DNA from: Blakeslea trispora
Lineage: Eukaryota; Mucoromycota; Mucoromycetes; Mucorales; Choanephoraceae
DNA length: 64,000 bases
Direction of reading: 5' to 3'
Assembly: GCA_025331445.1 (NCBI GenBank)
Contig: JAIWNE010000047.1
Coordinates: forward strand, 168,695 to 232,694
Positions 10,840-21,159 of the stretch are shown one piece after another. The position numbers were made by a program, and so were the translations under genes. The notes beneath the pieces are model-generated. The model was not told the origin of the DNA and did no database searches. It was given only the letters and a program-made list of their open reading frames with translations. The first letter of the stretch is position 1. Each line of letters opens with the position of its first letter.

Positions 10840-11984
10840 GTTATCAAAGAGAAGAATTTGCTGCTTTTTATTGAATGAACAGAAACAATCATAACAAATG
10901 TTTGTAAGCTGAGTGAATTACTAAATCATGAAAATAGTCTAGACACAATTTCATTGTGTCGACATGTTCAATTTGTATTCTGAACTGAACAAAGCTCTCG
11001 CTATAATTTTGCTTAACTCATCTTAACTAGAAAGAAAATTAATCACCAAATTAAACATAGAAGAATCTTCTATTTGAACCTTGCCTTTTTTTTTACCTTT
11101 GTTCATCGATGCATGCAACAATCTAAACTCCTTTCATATTCGCGGGTTCAGATACTGTCGAACAGCTTACATTCAAATGAAGAGAATTGGTAAAAGAATA
11201 TATCAATCCACTTCGAGAAGGCAATCATCAAAGAACAAGATAGTGCATAATTATTTGTTTGTATACTCAGAAACAAACAGCACTGGTTAAACTAGACAGT
11301 GCAAGACAATAGAGTCCACAATTAAGTACTTTCTGCATATGTATGAAAAGCGTTCCAATGATTTCCAAATAAAATGTATACATATATGACTCCAACAATT
11401 TTGAATTTTAGTTTGATACAGGGCGGTGATATAAAAAGGATGGGAGATTAGCTTAGTCATTTGACAGTAAGATTAGAAGACAAGATAATACCAGCTTCCT
11501 GAAAATAGCCTAGTAAAACTTTGTAACTAATGCGATTGGTACATTTGTATGAAGACTTTTTTTTTTGGGAAGGTGATTCATCATGTCACCAGAGAAATGA
11601 ATACTTAATTTTGTACACCACAGAGTAGTTAAGCTTTTTTTTTTGTCATCAAAATGGCACTAGGACAAATTAAAGTAGCTGCGCACCATTTTAGCTCTAT
11701 TGCTTTCATAATTCTTCTGTCAAGAATCAAGCACATAGAAAGCTGGGAAGAGAGTTTTCTTCATTAGGACCCCTTCATCATTCGATAATTAAACTGACAC
11801 AATAAATCATACATTTCATTTTTTTGAAAATTTATTAAGAGCTATTGAGAAATAATAAATGGACCTGAAGTCCAGAATGGCTATGTAAGTTTATATATGT
11901 ACAGCTTAAGAGAAATAAACATAAGAATGTTTGAAGAAAGGCATATAAAATAAAATAAAAAAGTAATCATGATATTGTACAAAT
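10840..11984. other. Intergenic, no gene seen
   Basis: AT-rich spacer between the transposase relic and the 3' end of the poly-Q regulator. Short frames such as 11081-11290 have no coding character. Confidence 0.45.
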
Positions 11985-14456
11985 CTACATCATCGGGTGT
12001 TCATCAATAAAAAGAAACTTGTTCATCTTTCTGGGATTAAAATAACGAAACCTAGCAGGACTTTTGCCATTGCTTGCTTGCAACTGTTGATCTGGAACAT
12101 ATGCGTTGAATTGGACAAAAGGTGGTGCTGTAGAAAAAGAAGGGTTTCGCGTGCTGCTTGGGTTATTAATACATTGCGATTGTTGAGATTGCTGCAATGG
12201 TGTTTCAATACTAAATTGGTTCTGAAAAGATATGGGCTTTTTGGGAGATGTTGATTTACTATACTTCGGTGGTGATGATGCCTTTTGTTTTTGTTGTTTT
12301 TGTTGTTGTTGTTGCTGTTGCTGTTGTTGTTGTTGTTGCTGTTGTTGTTGCTGTTGTTGTTGTTGTTGTTGTTGTTGCAAAAGCACCATCTCATGGGGAT
12401 GAGGATCATGATTGTTTAGTTTTGCATCTGGTTTGAGATATGCTAAGAAATAATCAGGCTGCTTTTTCTCAAGCTGATTGAATTCACTAAATTTTGACAA
12501 TGATGATAGATTGCCTTCCAGCTGGTGTCGTCTAATTTCTACTTGAATGAAATCAACTACTTGGAACCAATTCTTGCATGAGAACCGATACTCGCGAGTA
12601 CTTTGAAGAGCCTCATAAGCCTTGAGAAGTCCTGTTCTAAAGTCTTCCATAGCAATACCTGTTAGAATAACAGCCTGATCTTCAGAAGAGACACATGTGT
12701 GATATATATCCATGGCAATTGATATGATTTCAGTCGCACGCCAAAGTTCATCACGATCAAAGGCGCAACGACCAATATCGGCCATATTACATGTTTTGAT
12801 AGCACTCAGTTGGTTTAATGCAGTCGAGAGGCAGATGTTGAGCGATTTCAAAGATGCTTGGCTGGGCCTTGTGTCATTGATTTCAGGTATAAACAGTTTG
12901 TGCAAGATTATGCGAGTAGCATTGTACTCAATATTTACACGAAGACATGCTACAAACAGATCTTCAGAACCATATTGAAACCCACTATCGAACATGAGAT
13001 AATTGGGCAGAGATTGATAAAAGTCAGATAGTCGTTTGTCGTATTCTTCAAACTGTTCTACTGTCAGAACAGCACTTTCTTGGTCATAGAGGGCGGCTAC
13101 AATGTCTGCCTGGATCTGCCAGAGTTTGAGACAGTGCATAAAGGAGATGACTCCTGTTTCAGTATCATCAATGTCTTGCTCAAATACTTGAGGAAAGTCA
13201 GGTTTTCCCGGCAAACGAGGTTGTGGTGTGTTCTTGGGTGAGCCAGATGTCCAAAGCGAAAAATCAATGGCCCATGCATACCACCATAGACGAGTATCCA
13301 TTTCTTTTTCATAGGAATCAACATCTTCATGTGTCATACGAGGGTAAATGCTTAGTTCATGAAGAGCAGAGATGGCCATTCCAGCATAGTGATGGCGTTT
13401 AGTGGGCTCAGCACGTACACTCATGTACAACAAGGCAATGACTGTGTATCGATCGGGTATGTCAAAAGATTGTGAGAGACATTCGCGAGCACGACTAAAA
13501 AAGTATTCTTCTTGTTCCTGTAACTTGTCCTGATCTTCTAGAAACCGCTCAAATCCATCTTTTGGATGATGGATTACCATATGCCGAAAGACATAGGAGC
13601 AGATAGCATTAACAATCAATGTATCTTCTGGTCGTTCTTGCGAATGGTACCAATTCATAAATTCATCTCTCTGTAGCACTGGGTAGTATCGCACCCAACA
13701 AGAGAAATATGTTTCAATGCAAGCATCTACGAGTTGATGTAGGCTGGTAATCGAGTCCAATCTAGAATGTGGATTACTGATTTGGCCTAGACGACAGGTT
13801 GAGGCAAAGAAATTGACAGGTTTTGTTTGATTTTTTTTGTTGCGATAGAGCAACATTTTGTCTACTGAGTTTTTGTTTAAATCAGACATGGTGTCAGAGT
13901 TGCTTGAATCGTTGCATGAGTTGGATGTACAGAGCTGACTAAAAGCATCTATAAGAGACCTCAGGTCTGTTGCACTTGACACTTTGGCCTCCAAGTTGAT
14001 CCCGACATCGCTATAAGAAAGTTTTACTTTGGAAAGAACGTCTGTCAAAGCAGCGTTTTCGCCAATCAAAGAAGTCATGTCCTCTGGTAGAGAGTCAAGC
14101 AATATTTTGGGCGGAGATGAATTACTTGGTGTAGCTGGAGAAAAGACACTTGATGATATCGAAGGTCGATGCTGAGCAGGACTTTGAGTTGTCTCAGATA
14201 GTATAGCACTGGCATTATCATCCTGATAAAATAAATTGGACTGTGGGGAAAGACTGGAAGACTCAAAATAATCTGTATGGTAGTGGTTTGAATAAGGAAT
14301 ATCAATAGGAAGCGCAGCAGGGGTAGCTGGATACATATATTCCATTGGTGAATGGTAAACGTATTGATGAGATTTTAGCCAATCATCTGAATGTCCTTGT
14401 GAATTTTGTAACTGTTGATGATATTGCTGTTGTTGTTGTTGTTGCTCATCTTCTTC

Positions 14457-14492
<36 letters not shown>

Positions 14493-14618
14493 CCCCAATA
14501 AAGCATGACTGATAACCTCGAATGTAGGTGCTTGTAAATACCAATCATTGTCTGTAGTAGGCGATGCTAAATCAGCTCTATATCTTTTATTTGATCTTTC
14601 TACTGTATCAAAGGGCAT
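11985..14618 (-). CDS. Fungal_trans (MHR) domain transcription regulator with poly-Gln tracts, no visible zinc cluster
   Basis: Intronless 877-residue ORF. The middle homology region of fungal zinc-cluster regulators spans about residues 275-560. Recognisable pieces are LHQLVDACIETYFSCWVRYYPVLQRDEF, a helix starting near YTVIALLYMSVRAEPTKRHH, and the block RLWWYAWAIDFSLWTSGSPK. Poly-Gln tracts occur near residues 43-68 and 747-772 (CAA/CAG runs on the coding strand), with Ser/Pro/Asn-rich flanks. No CxxC..C six-cysteine Zn2Cys6 cluster is present in the ORF, and I found none in the roughly 700 bases upstream. It may act as a DNA-binding partner-dependent cofactor, or the DNA-binding exon may have been lost. 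Target genes are unknown. The quoted first block is a description of two adjacent motifs. Confidence 0.85.
12285..12378. repeat. CAG/CAA (TTG/CTG on +) trinucleotide tract, poly-Gln
   Basis: About 30 codons of nearly pure CAA/CAG on the minus strand, encoding the C-terminal Gln tract of the regulator. A second tract lies at about 14425-14493 near its N-terminus. Interruptions by CAG and AAG codons suggest moderate age. Confidence 0.9.
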
Positions 14619-17600
14619 TTTATTATAAAGAAAAAGTAAATAGTAATAGTATAATAAAGAAAAAGTTTTCTTTTAAAGAGAAAAAGAGAAAAAGTGATGG
14701 GAAAAATTTGTAACGGTAAGGTCAAGTTATTTTCTCAAAAAGTTACACAAGTAGCCTCTTCTGACTTGAGCTTTGTTGATTGGATTACATGCTTCATTTG
14801 CAAGAAAGGAAAATAGATTCTAACTTTTTAGATTTCCTAAAAGAGACCTGTCTTGTCCTACAGGAAATCTACGTATTTATCAAAGACAGAGTGAGTGAAC
14901 TGCTTTAAACTTTTCCCGACTTCTCCGAATGTTATCAATCATCACACTCCGCCCTTTTTTTTTTGGTCTTTTTCTTTTTATTGCCTATGGACCTTATCTC
15001 TATATGAGCAAATGTGTTTCTATTTTGTTTGATAGCAAGTCTGTTTTATACTGTGTTCTTTTTCTTCCTTTTGTTTTTCTCTTTTCGATCATGGTTTTCT
15101 TAGTCACAACATATGTTAGTATGATTATGTATAAAGTAATGATCGAATATTCAACCATAAACATGTAAATCTTGCAAAATGTGGATAAGTGATACATTGA
15201 TTTGTGTTCCCAGCAATCTTTTTTTTCATTCTCTCTTTGCAATTTGTCTTTATTTCTTAAATGGGCAAAAAGAAAGTTGGGCGCTATCAAAACCTAAATC
15301 AGAGATAAACATGTCTGATTTTTGTCATGTGCTCTTAGTAAGATGAATTGCATTCGCAAATTCTATTGGATTGGCTATTCAGCTGTAACTTTGGATCTCA
15401 TTGGCCGAGAAATGTGACAAAACTTGCATAAGGGCGGCATAGAGAACAGAGACAATGCAGCTTGTTCATAGTGTCAGTAGAATCTGGCAATATTGATCAT
15501 ATGTTACTGTACTACTTAACCCAACTCACGTTTTTTTCCCTCCATTTTCAGTACACCATACAATTAGCTCAATTATTACGTGAATTTAGTCAATCATACA
15601 AGCTCGATCAGAAACTGGATCAAGATCTGCACTCTTTATTCCTTTACTTTTTATTGCTATTTAACTTTGATTTTTAAAAGGAATACAAAAAAAAGGCAGC
15701 TATTCAAGTTACACAAGAACCCTCAGAGTTGTACTACGTCGAGATACCTTTTTGTTTATATTTTGTGTTTATTGATTACAGCTTCTACTTTTCTCTCTTT
15801 CTTCTTGTATCTGTAAGGCTGAATGTGTCTGCGATCTCTTATAGTCTACCAACTTTGAAGGAAAAATAGAAGGCTAGAGATGAGATACATGCGTTACTGA
15901 TTTTAACTCAGCAAATTAATGTTTCTCTTTTGATTTGTGTGCTTAGCGCTAATTGTTTCAAATTTATAATGTAAAGAGAAATATTAAGGTATCTAAAATA
16001 TTTTAAAACATCGATCTATTGTGTAGATATATTTTTATAGATGTACTTTTTATAGATGTATCTTTATAGATATATACACTATTTCCGGGCATTGTTTGAA
16101 TTTAAAGGTGAATTGAGGTGCTATCTGGAGCAAAAACCTATGAATGCATTTCAATCTTTCAAATGTTCTAAATCACTATGTTGTTTTGAGCTGATGAAGC
16201 TTTCTTGCTCTTTTATTGCTCTTTTATTGCTTTATTTTAATCCACATATCGCGTTTTCTTCTCTTTTATTTACTTTTCATATTTCTTACTGTTTGTCTTA
16301 TCTCACGTATTCAATTATCATTTTATCAACAATTTTGATTCGTTTTAATTGTTCATCATTGTCATTACCACCATGAATCTTTTTAGCACTTGCAGCCAGT
16401 GTCTTTTTTTTTGTGCACCCTTACTTAACCACCAAAATAGGTGTATTCCCCAAAATTTAGCCATTGAATCGATTTTGTAAATTAAGTTTTCGATTTTGTA
16501 ATTGAATCTCCATGGTAGTACTACTTGACCTATGATTACTCTGTTGTTATTTCTCTTCATTCTTTTCTCAATAAATGTTCTCAGATGAGTAATTCCATAT
16601 CTTGTTCCTAAAGACAATAAAGAAAAAAAAAGCCAGCAATTACCATTTCGAGTATGATGATGGTAGATTAGCTGTTACTTCTATATGAGAAGGCAACATA
16701 ATTTAGATTGTAAGAAAGCTGAATATGTCTGATTTAATCATAGCAATAGCATAGGAAAGCACCTTGAATCAAAGAGAGCAATTAGAGTGTGTATTGAAAA
16801 CAACATTAGCATAAGATTTATTTTCTGACATTCAGGATAATACTAACTCAGTAAGGCTGTATTTTTACATTATGTCAATAAACTATCACATCTCAAAAGT
16901 ACACTTGGACTATTACTATCTATTATAGATTCTTTCTATATATCCTTCCTGTCTTCATATCATTTAATGACAAGATCAATATGGTTTTCATTCATTTCTA
17001 TTAGAGATATAGTATCATTGACATCCATATTATCCAAAGCGTTTGTTAGCTACTCCATGTCCAAAGAATTGATTAGATTAATTGGAACTATTTCTTTTAA
17101 AAATCTGTACAGTACAAACAATATTCACTGTTCATTGCCGATCTTTTTCTTTCATATGTTTTTTTTTAATAATCTATCCTGGTATAGTGTTAATTCTAAG
17201 AAATACAAGAATAAAATGCATATTGGTGATACTTGGATTGACTGAGAGCATCGTGCAGATCAAACTTTCAATAACTGGAATTAGTAATGTCTTACAATTT
17301 GATTTCCAATATTCATCAGAAAACAAGGTTAAATTTGTTACTAAGCTCAAGAAGCCTCGAGAGAGTTTAATTTTATTTTCCAAAAATGAATAGTTATCAC
17401 AAGTCAAAAAGTCATGGCCTGGAATTTGACTAGACGTATATGGTGCTTGAATGTTTACAATCATGCGTATAAAGAAGAAAATCTCAGCTGAGAATTCCCC
17501 TTTTCTCTGTCTCTCTTAAATTGAATTATACTACTTTTGTAAATTTGAGCATCATTTTAGCTCACTGGTAAACTGGTGTAAGGTTGCTCAGTTGAATTAA

Positions 17601-18229
17601 GCCTGTTTTGTATAGTAAACCATTGGGCTTGTACTAACAAAACAATGTATTGTTTTTATCTTTACAAAAAGAAAAAAAAAATGCTTTCCGCTTAACCCTA
17701 ATTGAGTTAATGTCAGCAGACAAACATTGTATTCTGATTGCAACGTATACATACACAAAAGAAAAGGAGAGTTTGGCTTCTTTGAACACCATAATACAGT
17801 TCTTCTGAATTCAGGCAAAAAAAAAAAAGATGAATTGCTTTCACAGGGTTACCAAAAGAAAAATTATATTCTGATTTATAGGATCAAATTGACCTGTCCT
17901 GCTTATTCAAAATGTTGTTTTCTTTGCACATCTTTACTTGAGAGATAGGGCAAAGGTGATATTTCTGAACCTTAGCTTTTCTATGGCTCAGTTAATTGAC
18001 AGCATTTCAAGTGGTTATGGATGAGCTAAAGAGCAACTATCGTATTACTTCAAGTACGAGAATGGCTTAAACATTGTATTTCCGAATAAAGCGCAAAGGA
18101 AAGTTTATTTTGCTATAGATGATCACTGGTAAACCCCCTTTCAATTTCTGTGTTAGAGATTATTGTCATCTGCCAGACAAGTTTCAAAAAACAAAAGAAA
18201 ACACAAGAAACAAGTCAAAAGTAACCACG

Positions 18230-18264
<35 letters not shown>

Positions 18265-18394
18265 TAACAAAGGACAATCTGTGTAGATGTGTATGCTCGT
18301 GTGTATCTGTATATGTGTGTATGTGTGCGTGTGTCGAATAAATTTATTTGATTGTGTTTGTTTTATACAAGCTATATTGACGCGATTGGGCTAC
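14619..18394. other. 3.8-kb gene-poor stretch
   Basis: Upstream of the poly-Q regulator. AT-rich throughout with many short frames (e.g. 14929-15168, 16056-16376, 16967-17393) whose products are Phe/Leu/Ile-rich and low-complexity, as expected by chance. It contains TAGATGTA/TAGATATA near-repeats at about 16025-16080, two copies of TCGATTTTGTAA near 16473 and 16491, and a (CT)n run at about 18231-18257. No RNA gene was recognised. Confidence 0.5.
18231..18257. repeat. (TC)n dinucleotide microsatellite
   Basis: About 13 uninterrupted TC units, just past the 3' end of the minus-strand Atp18 gene, followed by a GT/AT-rich alternating stretch (18287-18335). Confidence 0.85.
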
Positions 18395-18792
18395 TTAATG
18401 AGCCTTCTTGCCAGAAGCCACTATAGAAAAAAAAAAGGCGTTAGTTTTCTTCAGCTCGTTTTTTATCTTTCCTCCTATCATTTCTTGCTATTTAATGCTA
18501 GCTTCTTCTCTCTCTGTCTCTCTCTCTCTCTTATTTCTTTTCATTTGTGTTCTGCTGTCATCTAGTGTACTTACAAGCAGGGTTTCTGGGGTCGTTCTTG
18601 TATTCTTCACCTAAGAAAAAGAACGAAATAGTGTGAGATTAAACAACAGATTTAGTTTTCTACAAAATGGCACTTACTGTTGATCATGGCATCTTGAGCC
18701 TTAGCAACCAAGTAGAGAACAGCGACACCACCAGCAATGAAGGGGGCAGCAGGACGAAGAACAGGAGTAGACCACTTGCGCAAACCGAACAT
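18395..18792 (-). CDS. ATP18: ATP synthase subunit j (Atp18), mitochondrial
   Basis: A 58-residue product from three short exons on the minus strand (18792-18678, 18610-18575, 18420-18395); both introns start GTAAGT and end CTTAG or CTATAG. The chain opens MFGLRKWSTPVLRPAAPFIA, has a single transmembrane helix (about residues 15-34, PFIAGGVAVLYLVAKAQ), continues AMINSEEYKNDPRNP and ends ALASGKKAH. This is the pattern of fungal subunit i/j, a small membrane subunit of the F1Fo peripheral region that helps dimerise the enzyme in the inner membrane. The exons are so short that simple ORF finding misses them; the exon sum of 177 bases is in frame. Confidence 0.9.
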
Positions 18793-19454
18793 GTTGAAGT
18801 ATTAAATAACTATAACAAAAGAGAAAAAAAAACAATCCGTCTAGCGGGACTTTTTTTTGGATATGCTTTCCCCCCTCCTACTTGAGCAGGGGCACACACA
18901 CGTACACACGTACACACTACACAAAATTCTCTCAAATTTATTTACAGCTCCTATTTTTTTTTTTATTTTTTTGTAGGTTTTTTTTGGGCCGGCTTCTCAA
19001 GTGGTGTGCGGGGAGAGAAGAACTACTGAGAATAAAAGATGACGTTGGCAGCCAACAGATTGCTTCTGGCTAAATACTATTTTATTGTCAAAGTTGCCTC
19101 CTGATCAATAAGGTCTGAGAAACCAGTTTCTGTTTGCTGTGTCATTAGCAAGGGATCATGACTTGGAGCAGAAGCATAGCATCTTGACTTTTCTGTCTTC
19201 ATGGCAACTTGCCCTGGTTACCCCTCTTTTTCTTAGCTTGACATCCACATAAGCAGTAGGTGTAGACAACAGAAAATTATAGCGTTTATCTCAGCATGCA
19301 AGCAATTTGATTCTTGTTAAAGCGTAGCTTGGCTACACTTATTCTAATTTGATTTTCCAAAATCAAATCGAAAAAGGCCACGAAAAACTGAATACTTAAA
19401 TCATTTGACTGATTTAATTTTTTGAAGGACATCAAAGCCAAATATAGTGTGAGG

Positions 19455-19600
19455 GAGACAATGCAAAGGCTTTAGAGATTTAACCGTAAGCAAGTTTCTT
19501 TTTCTCTCTTTCCTTCTTCAACATCCGTACTTATTTTCTTTTCTGTGCCCAAATTTTTTATCTTCTCAAACGTCTTAATTTGAGCTTAACGAACTGTAAG
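19455..19600 (+). repeat. Dispersed non-coding repeat, copy A
   Basis: By eye this aligns with 24165-24304 over about 140 bases in the same orientation. Shared landmarks are AGACAATG, AGATTTA, CTTATTTTCTT, and the end GTCTTAATTTGAGCTTAAC-GAACTGTAA against GTCTCAATTTAAGTTCAAC-AAACTGTAA. The copies have clearly diverged. The family is unidentified. Confidence 0.65.
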
Positions 19601-19968
19601 ACACAGATTTAAACATCTGTCGTGACAAGGCAGCAAATTCAAGCCTTTACTTTATAACAGATAAGTGGGCTTTAAAAAGATAAAGTAACGAGTTTCAAAT
19701 CAAAAGGTTGTATAAGCTTAAGATTTTGGTTTGGGAGATCAAACAATCTGTCTGCAATTTCAGTCTTTGATTTTGGGTAACTTATCATTGTCATGATAGC
19801 CCATATACTCTCTGAACATTGCCAGTTAAACTCTAGTTGTGCTACAGAGCCGTGGTATAACTTGGAAGAAAGAGCTCAAGTTTTCGACAAAATAGCACCT
19901 CATTCCTTGCGAAAATTTGTTAGACATACATATTAAAGCCACATTGTAGGTTTAAAGGTAGGGCAGAT

Positions 19969-20682
19969 ATTTTGGGTGTCCTGGAGTTTTAGTAAAGCTT
20001 CTCAAGCTACTTGTTTGGAAAATACAATTTACACTTCTGAACTGGTTAAGCTGTGTCATCCTCTTTTCTTCGTGTTATAAACTGTACTCAAAACAATAAT
20101 TTCTACATTGACTACTTTGGAGCGGAATAATCTGATGGTGAGTATTCACATAGTAGTGTTCTTGAGCCATAGGATGAGGAACTCGGTGATTTAACCAAGT
20201 GTAATAATGACATTGGTTGGACTCTAAAAGGAAGCATAAAACAAGTTGTGATACTGTATTACACAGAACGAGCCAATGCCCTGACTGAAGAATAACAGGC
20301 AAATAGCTGTTTACTCTAGCTAGACTCTCATCTTCTAATCTAATTACATAAATGTTAGGCAACCGTGCTATTTATCCGTTGAAACTGTATCCCCAGTGTC
20401 CAGCGAACAACAATGCCAGTTCGGCAAGTCATACTCAAATTATTAGCTTATTTATGTTTCTAATTGTTCAATCTAGTTCTGGAATAAAGATATGAATGTC
20501 GCTGTTAATATCAGAAGCATCCTAGCGGAATACGCCCATTCAGGATATATTCTTGAATCAAGGCCAGCAGCATTGACAAGAGGTCAACAAGACCAAGGGC
20601 TGTAGATAAAGTCCATCTTACGTCTGGTGAAGGTAAAAAAAAAAGAGTGACCACTTTTCTAATTTTTGTGGACACCCAAAAT
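19969..20682. mobile_element. Possible MITE or decayed DNA transposon bounded by inverted repeats
   Basis: ATTTTGGGTGTCC at 19969-19981 and its exact reverse complement GGACACCCAAAAT at 20670-20682 bracket 714 bases. A second GGACACCCAAA follows at 20685-20695, and the right end also forms a hairpin (CTAATTTTTG..CAAAATTAG). No transposase can be read inside. The repeats are short, so this is a suggestion rather than a secure call. Confidence 0.4.
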
Positions 20683-21159
20683 TAGGACACCCAAAGTATC
20701 CGACATCAACGTCATCCATTCGTTAGACTAAATGAAATCCAGTAGTTTGAGTAGGTGTGCAGTAAAAATTAATTTGGTAGGATTGTATCGAAGTAAAGTG
20801 ATAGAATAGACAATTTCTATGCCCCGAGAAAAAGAAAGAAGCTTGTGGTTTGATGCAGGGTTGAGCTTAAATAAATGATATCATATGCACTTTTTTTTTT
20901 CTTTCTCTGAATGATTTTCGAATGTTTGAAATCTTATCAGTCTCACTTCAATGTCTTTGACATAAGCCACCGAAAGTGCAAATGAAAGCCATCAATAAAT
21001 TTGACGTGGTGGTCCCAATTTGTATTACCAGTGAATTCTTTCCTTTTACAAACTCCTTTTCAAACAAAGAGGGTATTTTCTTTTCTTTTCTATTGAATTC
21101 TCTCTCTAAGCTATCTCTCTCTCTTTTTATTTGTTTATTAGTTGAGATTCAGAATCACT

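Larger units (their letters stand above)
9759..10975. repeat. 12-bp direct repeats flanking the transposase relic
   Basis: ATGTTCAATTTG occurs at 9759-9770 and again at 10964-10975, on either side of the relic. Tc1/mariner insertion duplicates only TA, so this is not a standard target-site duplication and may be chance in AT-rich DNA. A small hairpin (GACACAAT/ATTGTGTC, 10942-10960) lies next to the right copy. Confidence 0.35.
18793..21159. other. 2.4-kb non-coding stretch with two repeat families
   Basis: Lies between Atp18 and the LARP1-type gene. It has no convincing ORF; 20075-20362 on minus is open but unrecognisable. It contains one copy of a dispersed repeat (19455-19600) and a 0.7-kb segment bounded by inverted ATTTTGGGTGTCC copies (19969-20682). 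A short inverted repeat TTTGATTTT/AAAATCAAA sits near 19351-19371. The last 60 bases before 21160 are a CTCTCT-rich leader. Confidence 0.55.

Noticed and set aside
14929..15290. Opposed ORFs on both strands
   Set aside because: Phe/Leu/Tyr-rich hydrophobic translations typical of poly-T DNA; no signal peptide plus cleavage pattern or homology recognised.
16345..17464. Several 90-100 codon frames on both strands
   Set aside because: Low-complexity, mutually overlapping, no splice-consistent extension.
20075..20362. 95-codon minus-strand ORF inside the inverted-repeat segment
   Set aside because: Checked for transposase motifs (DDE, NPIE); none found.
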